Assembly: GCA_038503035.1 (NCBI GenBank)
Contig: JAVSML010000978.1
Span: 427,815 to 491,814 of the forward strand
Direction of reading: 5' to 3'
Length of the DNA stretch: 64,000 nt
DNA from: Crocodylus rhombifer
Lineage: Eukaryota; Chordata; Crocodylia; Crocodylidae
The position numbers were made by a program, and so were the translations under genes. The notes under the pieces are model-generated. The model had not been told where the DNA came from and searched no databases. It saw only the letters and a program-made list of their open reading frames with translations. Below, in pieces: positions 12,655-21,625 of this stretch (positions within the stretch are counted from its first letter, which is position 1; the number at the start of each line of letters is the position of its first letter).

Positions 12655-13835
12655 GACATAAGAACATGAGAACATAAGAAATGCCATACTAGGTCAGACC
12701 AACAGTCCACCTAGCTCAGTATCCTGTCCCCAACAGTGGCAAGGGTGGATGCTGTGGAGAGAGAGCACTGAACCAGATATTCTAGTGATCTGACCTCTAT
12801 TCAATACCCTCTCTGGCATCCACCATTATAGGTTTAGAGATGCCAAAGGAAACATCTCCAGTTGTTCTGTTCAATAGTCATTAATAGAACTATCATCCAT
12901 GAAACTGTCTAGTCCCTTTATTAGTCTGCCTCTACCACCTCTCGTGGCAATTAATTTAACAAGTTAACCATGCATTACATTAAAAAGTACTTTCTCTTGT
13001 TAGTTTTAAGCTTGCTGCCTACTAATTTCAATGGGTGCTCCCTTGTTTTACTATTTTGGGACTTGGTGAACAACAGTTTTCTGTTTGCTTGGTCCACACC
13101 TTTCACAATTTTATTAGACCTCTATCCTATCCCTCCTCAACCTTTTCCTTTCCAAACTGAAGAATTCTAGCTTTTTTAGTGTCTCCTGGTATGGCAACTG
13201 CTCCAGGCCCCTGATCATTTTGGTTGTCCTTCTCTGTACTGTTTCTAATTGTACTGCATCCTTTTGGAGATGTGGGGACCAGATCTGTACACAGTATTCA
13301 AGATGTGGGTGCACCATGGATTTGTATAATGGCTTGATGATGTTCTCTTTTGTTTTCAATTCCCTTCTTAATGATGCCCAACATTTTATTGGCTTTTTTT
13401 GGTTGCCACTGCACATTGAGCTGATGTTTTTAGTGGACTGTCTACGATGACTCCATGGTATCTTTCTTGAGTCATAACAGTAAGTTATTTGCATATGCAT
13501 CCCTTGAGATTGGCCATGCCACCCCTAAGAGAAGTGCTGCTGGCACTTACAGTTTTGCCGCTGGTACTTCTGTCAGTGGCGGCGATCAGCCACTGGTACC
13601 CCCTCAGTATTAGGAGGCACCAGTCACCAATGGAGTCCAGCATTGTGTATGTGTAGTTGAGGTTATTTTCCCCCATATGCATAACTTTGCACTTGTCGAC
13701 ATTTGAAGAAGTTCATTTGCTGTTTTTTGTTTGTTTGTGTATTTTTGGCCAACTCACTTAGCTTGGTGAGATCTTTCTTCAGTTCATCTCTAATCAGCTT
13801 GGGACTTGACTACCTAGCATAAAAAATAACTTCAA
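12655..13835 (-). mobile_element. Older CR1/L3-type LINE 3' half
   Basis: The left end has the diagnostic tail 'acataagaaatgccatactaggtcagacc' (read in pieces), antisense. It is followed by a 3' UTR and then C-terminal ORF2 sequence. The minus frame at 13114-13485 contains KPLYKSMVHPHLEYCVQIWSP, RRTTKMIRG and FSLERKRLRRD, all typical of the CR1 C-terminus. Homology resumes at about 13640 to 13835 (catatgcataactttgcacttgtcgacatt corresponds to the MQFN..KC..L region). It is interrupted by a short foreign block. No intact RT remains. Confidence 0.8.
13488..13640. other. About 150-nt insertion inside the CR1/L3 copy
   Basis: CR1-type sequence stops near 13487 and resumes near 13640. The intervening block is GC-richer and contains short internal inverted pieces (ctggcac.../...gtgcc; gccactggtacc). 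The string catatgcat occurs near the left edge (13490-13498) and again at 13674-13682, but the second copy lies within resumed CR1 sequence, so it may not be a target duplication. The family is unknown. Confidence 0.35.
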
Positions 13836-15884
13836 GAGAGATTTTAAGTGAAATAGGGCCTACCACAGAACTTCAGGAAATGTTCCACATTTTATAGTTT
13901 TCCACAATAACATGGCTCCAAGTTGTACTTTTCCCCTGGACCCCTTCTTGTAGTCAGGACCTCCACTTAAAGGACAGTCCCTGGCACAGCAGTCAGCTGC
14001 AGGTGCCCTTACAGATGTGATTCTCTTGCTACTTTTGACTAGGTAAATTAGCACATGTAGAGCTCTTTGCTTCCCCAGATATATTGTTTTGGTGCTTAGG
14101 TGACCTCACAGGTGTCAAACTCACCTGGGCTCCCTGCAGGCTAGACCCAGGCTATGACAAGTCTCGTGGGCTGGACCTAGCAAGGGGGCAAAAAGTGGTG
14201 GTGGAATTAACACAGACTTTGCTTGCCTTCCCACCCATGACAGGCACCTCTAATGGGACTCAAGCTGAGACCTTGGCAGTAGACTCTGCCTCCAATGCCC
14301 AGTCTCTCTAGCAGCCCCACAGGCTCAGTGAAATGGCTCTGCAGGCCATAGCTTTGCTCACTTAGGTCTCAGAGATCTACAGAGGATGAGCTGTATGTAT
14401 AAAATACAGATCTTGTGTGACACTTCACTGAACCCCATCAGCTGAGTTCTTGTTAGCTAGCTTGCAAGTTTTCATTACTGAGAAGTACATTTTCCATTTT
14501 TATTACAGTGGCCTTGAACTTGTCTTAAATTTACATTTGCACAGATGCTTGTTTTAATAAGTTTACTTTTCCAGTATGACAGCCGTGAAAAGGGGGGGAT
14601 TATATGTAGTGACACCTGCCTTATATTTGCAAATTCCAGCAAAAGCAAAAGCTGGTATTTTACTATTTAATAGACTTGGCAAGTAGACAAGCAAATATCT
14701 GGAATATATTCACAGAGATGTGTCCAACATTTCCAGCAACAAATCTTGGTTTTCCAAAATGGAAGGTGCATTGTAGTTGGAGAAGAATGAGCACCACTCT
14801 ATTAACTAGAAAAAAATGCAAGCAAATTTGGATCAGACTGATGAAATGTAACCTTGAACATGTTAACAAAAATCATATATTCCTATTTTATAAAGCAGAT
14901 TTTTCCCTACAACATTTTATTTAAATCTAAGATGTTGCAAAACTCAGAATGGGGTTCATACTTTAATTTTTATTTTTCTTGCTCATCATAGAAGTCAATT
15001 ACTGCAAATAATTTTTGTAAAACTTTTGACATAGCACTCTTGTATTTGAATTCACCCTAGACAAAACAGGCCAAAGAATGATCTTAGAATTCTTTTCTTA
15101 CCAACATATAGGTGTCTGTGGCCTTCAACCTGGGGCCTCTGCCCGGCCAGCACAGCCACTCACCTTGACCTCCTGCTCTGTGGCTGGTCCCTTGGGCTGG
15201 TCAAGGCTGGGCTCCAACAGGGCCTAACATTCCTTCTACTCTCTCTGTTGCTAGAGTGGCTGGCTGGGGTCAGTTGATTCTTCACTTTTCACATATGAAC
15301 CCCTGAACAGGTTATGTCTGGGCAACAGGGTTCTACCTGACCCATGACTGGTCCACCACTCCCTCTAGTTTGCTTCTAGATTCTGCTTTTGGCTTGGTTT
15401 CCTGGCTTCCTGTCTTAGCTTGCTGGGAACCTCGTTCTCTGTCTATTCCTCCAGTGTTATTGACTTGGCGAGCTTTTGGACTCTGCACTCTGGCTGACTT
15501 CCCGGTCCCTGAACTGGTTTATCTCCCAGATCTGGTTTATCTCCCAGATCTTGTTCATGTATTCTGACCTGGGTCAGCACCTCAATTCCCAAGTGGTCCT
15601 AGAGCTGGCTACCCATGCCTTAGCATGACAGTGGATTAGATGATATCAGAAAATTAGTTAACATTCCTAGCAGTCCTGCTAGATAAATAGAAATGTGTTA
15701 ACTTTTGCTGATGGGCAGAGTAAGGCAGAGACAGGTTAAAAGACTTACCCTTGAGGTTATATATCAGGATAGTGCCACAGGTAAAAGCAACAGTCCTAAT
15801 TCCAGTCCTCTGCATTACAGATCATATCACCAGATTTGGAGCTCTGTTGTTTATGTTGCAGGGTTATAATCATACTTTAGGTGC
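13836..15884. other. Spacer
   Basis: This is moderately AT-rich with no recognised gene. The string gatctggtttatctccca near 15528 forms an imperfect direct duplication of about 21 nt (15518-15560). Frames up to 85 codons carry no recognisable motif. Confidence 0.35.
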
Positions 15885-16034
15885 AGAAATTACACATAAA
15901 CCAGTCTAAGTGATCAGAAACCAGTCTAAATCTGTAACAGAACAGAAGTTCAGTACATGTAGACTGCTTTCAAAATGGCAAACCCAGTTGAAGATACACC
16001 TGGATAAATGGCATATCAGATTTTATCAGTTTAG
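15885..16034 (+). mobile_element. MITE of the GGACAGAAGTT family, right side cut by a CR1
   Basis: The block cagaaattacacataaaccagtctaagtgatcagaaaccag is shared, with divergence, with 63050 onward (same strand) and with 56050-56143 (reverse complement). Here the copy stops where the antisense CR1 tail begins at about 16035, so the CR1 is younger. See the 63050 copy for the terminal inverted repeats. Confidence 0.7.
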
Positions 16035-16440
16035 GTTTCATAGATTTCATAGACATCAGGGCTGGAAGGGACCTCGGGAGATCGAGTCCAGCCCCCTGCC
16101 CAAAGGGCAGGAAGTCAGCTGGGGTCATAGGATCTCAGCAAGATAAGCATCCAATTTGCTCTTGAAGGTGTTCATTGTAGGTGCTTGAACCACCTCCGCT
16201 GGCAGACTGTCCCAGACCTTGGGGGCTCGGACAGTAAAGAAATTCTTCCTTATGTCCAGCCTGAAATGGTCTTGCAGGAGTTTGTGACCGTTTGACCTAG
16301 TCATCCCTTGGGGCGCTCTGGTGAACAAACGTTCCCCCAGATCCTGGTGGTCACCCCTGATAAACTTATAGGTGGCCATCAGATCACCCCTGAGCCTGCG
16401 CTTTTCCAGGCTAAAGAGGTTAGAACCCAGGCTTTCCCTG
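16035..16440 (-). mobile_element. CR1 LINE 3' fragment
   Basis: This is an antisense tail (catagacatcagggctggaagggacc) followed by C-terminal ORF2 sequence. The minus frame at 16125-16379 carries the CR1 C-terminal layout (KFIRGDHQDLGERLF, FRLDIRKNFFTVRAPKVWDSLP, ending in AEIL). It is 5'-truncated after only about 400 nt. Confidence 0.9.
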
Positions 16441-17220
16441 GGCTGGGGTTTGCCTAGTTACAGAGACTGCCTGCTGCAGGGCTTTTTCCCCTGCCTAGCC
16501 AGGCTGGGTTGCCCAGGCCTGCTCAATGCAAATTGCTGCCTGTGACCCAAGGGGCGGGAACAGAGCCCCCTGCCCTGGCCCTTCCAAGCTGGGGTTTGTG
16601 CAGCTTGGGGGAGCCCCATGTCATGGAGGTTTCCACCCCCACCCAGTCCTGGCCAGGGCCTGGCAGGGAGGGGGAAACCACCATGATGCAGGGCTCCCCC
16701 CAGGTGGGCAGACTCCAGCTCAGAGGGGGACCAGGGCCTGGACGGGAGCTTTGTTCCCCTTCTCTCCCCCCAGCAGGCCAGAAGCAGTGACTTGCGGTGG
16801 CCGGGGCTGGGCAGCCCAGCCTGGCCAGGCAGGGGAAAACTCCCTGTGGCAGACCCCAACTCAGGAGAACCCTGGAGCTGGGGCAGGGAAAAGCCCCTGA
16901 GGTGTGGGACTCATCCCTTAGCTGGGCACACCCTAGCTTGGAGGGAGCCCAGGGCCAGGGCTGTGGGCTCTGTTCCCCCCTGCCCACCTCCCTCCACTGC
17001 TGCGGGTCTGGACAGAAACTCTGTGGTGGCTGTCCCCCTCTCTGCTGCTGACAGCAGGGGGTTGGGGGCATGTGCCGGGCAGCCAATCAGGGATGGCTCC
17101 TGTTTAGCTGGGCTCTGCCGCCCTCTTAATGGCCAGCAGGTTGGGAGGTGTGCAGGAGTGTTTCCAGCTGCCTCCCCTCAGGCAGTGCAGGTACCTGCCT
17201 GCCTTCCCCAACCAAGGACT
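16441..17220. repeat. GC-rich repeat block containing a long imperfect palindrome
   Basis: The left arm at about 16475-16654 matches the reverse complement of about 16655-16848. Examples are ttttcccctgcctagccagg against its complement at 16820-16842, and ggtttccacccccaccc against 16665-16683. The centre is ggccagggcctggc. A further unit related to the right arm lies at 16870-16990 (ggagggagcccagggccagg, tctgttcccccc). Frames of up to 187 codons here are Pro/Gly/Ala/Gln-rich, occur on both strands and reflect base composition, so they are not called as genes. Confidence 0.65.
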
Positions 17221-17679
17221 GAATGTGAGTTCTGTTTGTTAATGGTCGACTCTATGCAGTTTAGAGAAACCTGCAAAAATTGGATTGATTCCTTCCTGGG
17301 CTTTTTGACTGTCTGTATTTAGCCCGAAACTGTGGGGAAAAAGAGAAAAGAAGCAGTTCTTTCAGAAAGAATTGATAAGGAGATGGTTCTTTTGAAGTGA
17401 ATCTTGATTGAATTGTAGGAGGTGTGTGCGCTAGTTAGGGGGTATAACTCTAGAGCTAGAGTTTGTGCTGCTTTACTTTGTTTCTTACTTTGTTCATTAA
17501 ACAGTTTTATTGTAGTGTCTATTACATAGGAAAGAAACTTTTTAAACAGATACTGTTAGCCAGGTCCAGGGAGTAGCTTGACCCTGTTTCACTAAAGCAC
17601 AAGTTAGCCATGACTTTAAGAAAATTAATGGGATAAAAAAAGATGTGAGGTTTTTGAAAGTACAATGCATTTATTACTA
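17221..17679. other. Spacer between GC-rich block and provirus
   Basis: No gene or known repeat is recognised. The element that follows starts at about 17685. Confidence 0.4.
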
Positions 17680-17768
17680 ACATGTGTGATGGGCTGGCTG
17701 GCAGTGACCTGGCCCAGGGGTTTTGAAAGGGCAAAAGATGATTGGAGGACTTGGGATTCCCTTTCCTC

Positions 17769-17852
17769 ACCAATCAGGCCCCAGAGACTCAACCCCCCCC
17801 CCCTGCCCAATCCCGATTGGCCCCTTGGGTCACCCAGAGGTGAATAAAAAGG
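17769..17852 (+). promoter_or_regulatory. LTR promoter: CCAAT boxes and TATA-like box
   Basis: A CCAAT box is at 17769-17776 (ccaatcag), with more CCAAT/ATTGG strings at 17807-17822. A TATA-like AATAAAAAG is at 17843-17851. The antisense LTR keeps an equivalent (ggataaaagggg on its sense strand, about 25315-25326). The order and spacing fit an RNA polymerase II LTR promoter. Start site and activity are inferred. Confidence 0.5.
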
Positions 17853-18227
17853 CAGTGTGGGCTGATTCAGGAGAGACCAGTGAGGGACAACAAGGAAGAA
17901 GCTTCACAGAGCTGGCAAGAGCTGAGCCAGCGGGGCAGGAGCAGTGCCCCAAAAGAGCCTGAAGGAGCAGGACCTGTAGGCAACAGTGGGACCCTCAGCA
18001 GTGCAGCGTGCAGCTGGCAGGAGAGGCTCCCCACTGGGCTCCAGGATCCCGTGGGAGAGGCTGCAGCCAGCAGGAGAGGCTTCCCTCCGCTCCAGCAGGA
18101 ATCTGAGCAGTGACCTGAGGGGTTCCCAGCTCTGCTTCCAGCTCCTGCAGTCAGAAGCCAAGCAGCTCAATGTGGGGCTGGGGCTCCAGGAAGGTCAAGA
18201 CTCCTAGCAGGCTAGAGTAGTGCTACC

Positions 18228-18284
18228 AGTAGTGGCTGTATGGCAGTGTTCCTGCCTACCATGTGGGTTCAAGTCCTAGCTGGG
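18228..18284 (+). other. tRNA-like segment inside the LTR (A-box and B-box)
   Basis: TGGCTGTATGG at 18233-18243 resembles a pol III A-box, and GGTTCAAGTCC at 18266-18276 fits the B-box consensus. The text between (cagtgttcctgcctaccatgtg) resembles the anticodon-arm region of glycine-type tRNAs, with the variable-loop side shortened. It is probably a tRNA-derived insert carried by the LTR family. The gap between boxes is shorter than in a full tRNA, so a functional tRNA is not claimed. Confidence 0.5.
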
Positions 18285-18571
18285 GTGAATGAATTAACAA
18301 GAAGCAAATCTTCTTGCAGTGGGAAGGGGCCATTGTGTTTTCCCCCCTTTCTTCCCCTCCAGGTACCAAGGCCCTATATCTCCTTGTCATTTGACATTTT
18401 GCATTTTGTGCCTTTTTTATATTTCACCAACCTGTATTGTTTGTTCTGCTGTTTGTGTTTTATATTTTGTTAACCCTGTTTTTTGTCCGTGATTGTAAGT
18501 GTCTAACCTTTGTTGAATCCTGCCCCCTTGGGGCATTGTTGTGTCCACTATACCCTCTGATTTTATGCCTG

Positions 18572-18604
18572 TTAAGCATATACCTTTTAATACTGGGAAC
18601 ATAA
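18572..18604 (+). repeat. 33-nt block inverted relative to the 3' LTR
   Basis: This block (ttaagcatatacc...gaacataa) is the exact reverse complement of 21459-21491 in the 3' LTR. The flanks (atgcctg on the left, gtccccattggtg on the right) are collinear in both LTRs. The ends TTA/TAA are short inverted repeats, so the breakpoints are ambiguous by 1-3 nt. Confidence 0.95.
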
Positions 18605-18737
18605 GTCCCCATTGGTGGTCTGGCTCTGCTCTATAGGGGGAGGAGCGTCCCTACACCTCCCACAGTACTTGTGCACCTGCTTTGATCCCTTTAATTAGAG
18701 AGGGGGTACCTCTTGGAGTACCACCTGGGTTACATTT

Positions 18738-18755
18738 TGGGGCCTCGTCCGGGAT
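18738..18755 (+). promoter_or_regulatory. Primer-binding site, tRNA-Pro type
   Basis: TGGGGCCTCGTCCGGGAT begins three nucleotides after the LTR end. It differs at one position from the tRNA-Pro primer site known from gammaretroviruses. It would prime minus-strand synthesis by annealing the tRNA 3' end. Confidence 0.85.
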
Positions 18756-18834
18756 TCCCGCGTAGCGGGTGCTAGAATATTATTCAAGCGCTGTGTATGT
18801 ACCCCTGTAGAGAGAGAGCGAGCCACCAGGAGAC

Positions 18835-19849
18835 ATGTCCAATGCCGACCAGTCTGCCATACCTTCCAGGAGTGATGGGACTGTGCAGGGGGGAGCAGGG
18901 CAAACTGCTGGTACTGAAGCTACCCTGGAATGGGTGGGGATTTTCCAGCAGATTCTGCAGGAGGTGACTCATTCCTCCAGTGACCAGGCGGCCTATAAGA
19001 GACTCTGGAGTTTCTCGGGAACCCTTCCACTCCCTGCAGGGGAGGAAGGATTTGACTCTTGGCTCTCCCATATTCAAGAGACTTACTGACTTGGCAAATA
19101 CCTGATGAGGATAAGCGACGCCGTCTGGTGGAGGTCCTGAGGGAACCTGCCTTTGGGGTTGTGAGGACTGCCAAACTCTGGAACCCTGCTATCACCACCC
19201 AGCAATGTGTGCAGGTCCTTCAGGATGCTTTTGGCCAACGCACGGGGAGTGGGAGGCGTACTACGAATTGCTGGACACTTTCCAGCTCAAGGGCGAGACT
19301 CTTTCAGCATATATCCATTGCTTAGAGCCCGTGCTACAATGCCTGGTGACCCAAGGAGCACTTAGTGTCACTGACATCAATCAGATATGGCTCCATCAAA
19401 TTTGTATTGGGGCACAATATAGCTTGGACTTACTCTGGAACCTCAACTTAGCAGGGAGCAGGAGCAGCACACCTGACTTCAGTCACCTCCTCTGAGAGAT
19501 TCGTGAAGAAGAAGAGTGAGTCTCTCAGAGTCTGGATATGTGGGTCCCAGAGGATAGTTCCCCCTGGAGAGGACCTATGGGTTGGGTGCTAATGGTGGCT
19601 CCCCATGACAACAACTTGTTGGGAGTGGAGGAGGAGACTGTGGCTCCAGCACTAGCAGCTGCCATGTCCAGAACCCCTCCCAGGGGTCAGCCCTTGCTCC
19701 GTCCTCATACCTCGGGAGGACCTCAGCCCCATACCCACTCTAGGGCCCCAGGGTTCTGCTACAGATGTGGGGAGCAAGGGCACGTGTCTCAGGAGTGCAC
19801 CCAGCCTGAGAACCCTGAATTGGTATTTGAAAGGCTAAAACGGTGCTAG
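18835..19849 (+). pseudogene. gag remnant, PNMA-like capsid with CCHC zinc knuckle
   Basis: An ATG at 18835 opens the frame 80 nt after the primer site. Three frame segments (from 18835, from about 19059 and from about 19205) plus a C-terminal frame (19538-19849) together cover a gag. They are separated by frameshifts near 19080 and 19240 and a stop at about 19493. Landmarks are FDSWLSHIQE, EDKRRRLVEVLREPAFGVVR, NPAITTQQCVQVLQDAFG, LKGETLSAYIHCLEP, and a CX2CX4HX4C knuckle at 19757-19798 (CYRCGEQGHVSQEC). The order 'KRRRL.E.LR.PA....R....NPAIT...C...L...FG' is the hallmark of PNMA-family capsids, which descend from Gypsy gag genes. In life it would form the particle shell around RNA. This copy is broken. 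Confidence 0.8.
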
Positions 19850-21176
19850 ACAGCGGGAAACGATGCATGCCTTGTGCTCAGAGGCGTATGACTGATGGGA
19901 GCATAGAGAGGTGTGGGGTCACCCTGAGGTTGTGGGGACCCTGCACTTCTCTGGAGCAAAGTCCTAGCGAGTCCCTGCACAGGGCCAATGGGCTTTGTCT
20001 GCTGTATGCAATTGGACTGAGAGGGATGAAAAGAATAAGCTGCTGGTGGTGGAGACCCCCACCGGGAGAGAGAGACCTGGTGTGCTGAGGGTCCCCTGAT
20101 GGCGTGATTGAGACAAAAGGGCTCAACCAAGACCCGTTTACTGTGATAGTGGTTAACCCAACCTTGAAAGATATTGTGGTCCACCTGGGACAGAAGGTGG
20201 CCTTGATAAAGGAAGCTGAAGTGGTGAACCCTGAGCAGGAGGGAAAGCCTGTTGCAATTGACCCTTCGAGGTTCTTTTTTGGGAACTCTCCAGTGCCTGA
20301 AGCCTGTAAAGCTCAGCTCAGGGACAAACTCGGGGCTTGAGCCCATGTTTTCTCCCTGCATGACTGGGATGTGGGGGAGGCTAAGGGGGTGGAACATCAC
20401 ATTCGTCTGAGCAACCCACTACCCTTTTGCGAAAGGTCTTGGCACATTCCCCTTGCTGAGATGGGGGAAGTAAGTCGTCATCTGCAGGAGCTCATGGACC
20501 ACCACATCATCACAGAATCTAAGAGCCATTGTGACTGTGCAGAAGAAGAACGGCCAACTCTGTATGTGTATTGATTTCTGGACTTTGAACGCCCGGACCA
20601 TCACTGATCAATATACTGTCCTGCAGGTGCAGGTGGCTTTGGACTGTTCACTAGGGAGCAAATGGTTTTTAGTACTAGATCTCTGCAGTGGCTACTACCA
20701 GACACCTCTACAGGAAGAGGACAAAGAGAAGACTGCTTTTATTTGCCCCTTGGGATTCTATCAGTTTGAAGGAATGCCCCAAGGGATATCCAGGGCTCCT
20801 GCCACCTTCCAGCGACTAATGGAGAAGGTGGTTGGGGATATGCATATGACCCAAGTACTGGTTTATTTAGATGATATTATTGTTTTCAGAAAGACCTTGG
20901 AGGAACACTAAGAACGGCTACCCTGGGTACTCGATCGGCTGGAAACTGCTGGACTTAAGTTGGCCATTGATAAACGTAAGTTCTGCCAGGCCTCTGTGAA
21001 GCACGTAGGACATATTGTATCACAGGAAGGGGTCAGCACTGATCCAGAGCAAGTAAGTGCTGTGACTACCTGGCCTCGACCCAAGAACTTTAGGGATCTG
21101 AAAAGGTCCCTGGGATTTGCAGGTTTCTATCAGCGATTCGTTAAAGACTATGCTACAATAACCGGACCCAGGTGAC
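19844..21176 (+). pseudogene. pol remnant: protease trace and Gypsy reverse transcriptase
   Basis: A V-L-D-S-G string at 19844-19858, immediately after gag, fits the start of an aspartic protease, but most of the domain is missing. RT sequence follows in several frames: KLGA then a stop at about 20338, RLSNPLPFCERSWHIPL at about 20404, then 20531-20908 with FLVLDLCSGYYQ, FEGMPQGISRAPATFQ and the catalytic YLDD at 20864-20875. A stop lies at 20909. The connection region (HVGHIVSQEGVSTDPEQV, GFAGFYQRFVKDYA) runs to about 21176, where LTR sequence begins. RNase H and integrase are absent. Motif spelling is clearly Ty3/Gypsy and not orthoretroviral. Confidence 0.85.
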
Positions 21177-21177
21177 T

Positions 21178-21620
21178 TGGGGTGAGTGAGTTAACAAGAA
21201 GCAAATCTTCTTGCAGTGGAAAGGGACCATTATTTTCCACCCTTTCGCTCCCTCCAGGTACCAAGGCCCTATATCTCCATGTCATTTTGCATTTTGTGCC
21301 TTTTTTATATTTCACCAACCCATATTGTTTGTTCTGCTGTTTATGTTTTATATTTTGTTAACTCTGTTTTTTGTCAGTGATTGTAAGTGACTAACTTGTG
21401 TTGAATCCTGCCCCCTTGGGGCATTGTCATGTCCACTGTACCCTCTGATTTATGCCTGTTATGTTCCCAGTATTAAAAGGTATATGCTTAAGTCCCCATT
21501 GGTGATCTGGCTCTGCTCTATAGGGGGAGGAGAGTCCCTACACCTCCCACAGCGCTTGTGCATCTGCTTTGATCCCTTCAATTGGAGAGGGGGTACCTCT
21601 TGGAGTACTGCCTGAGTTAT
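21178..21620 (+). repeat. 3' LTR, 5' part missing
   Basis: From tgagttaacaagaagcaaatcttcttgc to tggagtactgcctgagtta it follows 18286-18734 closely, with scattered substitutions and a 7-nt length difference near 21270. It carries the 33-nt block (21459-21491) in the orientation opposite to the 5' LTR. The first 600 bp of the LTR are absent, so the pol-LTR junction is an internal deletion. Confidence 0.9.
21459..21491 (+). repeat. 33-nt block, opposite orientation to 5' LTR copy
   Basis: It is the exact reverse complement of 18572-18604, with collinear flanks on both sides. See the finding on the LTR micro-inversion. Confidence 0.95.
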
Positions 21621-21625
21621 ACATG

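Larger units (their letters stand above)
17685..18734 (+). repeat. 5' LTR
   Basis: It starts TGTGATGGG and ends GGTTACA, directly before the primer site. It contains CCAAT boxes (caccaatcagg at 17769; gcccaatcc at 17807), a TATA-like AATAAAAAGG, a tRNA-like segment at 18228-18284, and a final part shared with the 3' LTR. The edges are supported by the antisense copy, which has the same termini. Its length of about 1,050 bp is long for a Gypsy LTR. Confidence 0.9.
17685..21620 (+). mobile_element. Defective Ty3/Gypsy-type provirus with PNMA-like gag
   Basis: The order is 5' LTR (17685-18734), primer-binding site, broken gag with a CCHC knuckle, traces of protease, broken reverse transcriptase, and a partial 3' LTR (about 21178-21620). 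RNase H, integrase and the first half of the 3' LTR are absent, because pol runs directly into LTR sequence near 21177. A probable 5-bp target duplication, acatg, lies at 17680-17684 and 21621-21625. The right LTR edge is slightly altered, so the duplication is tentative. It is an old, inactive copy. A second LTR of this family lies antisense at 24366-25473. Confidence 0.9.

Noticed and set aside
16523..17322. Overlapping 120-187-codon frames on both strands
   Set aside because: They are Pro/Gly/Gln-rich in several phases at once and lie in a palindromic GC-rich repeat, so they are composition effects.
18228..18284. A functional tRNA gene
   Set aside because: The distance between A- and B-boxes is too short and no full cloverleaf can be drawn.
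19843..20088. Intact protease domain after gag
   Set aside because: Only the D-S-G start is visible; the following sequence lacks the rest of the fold.
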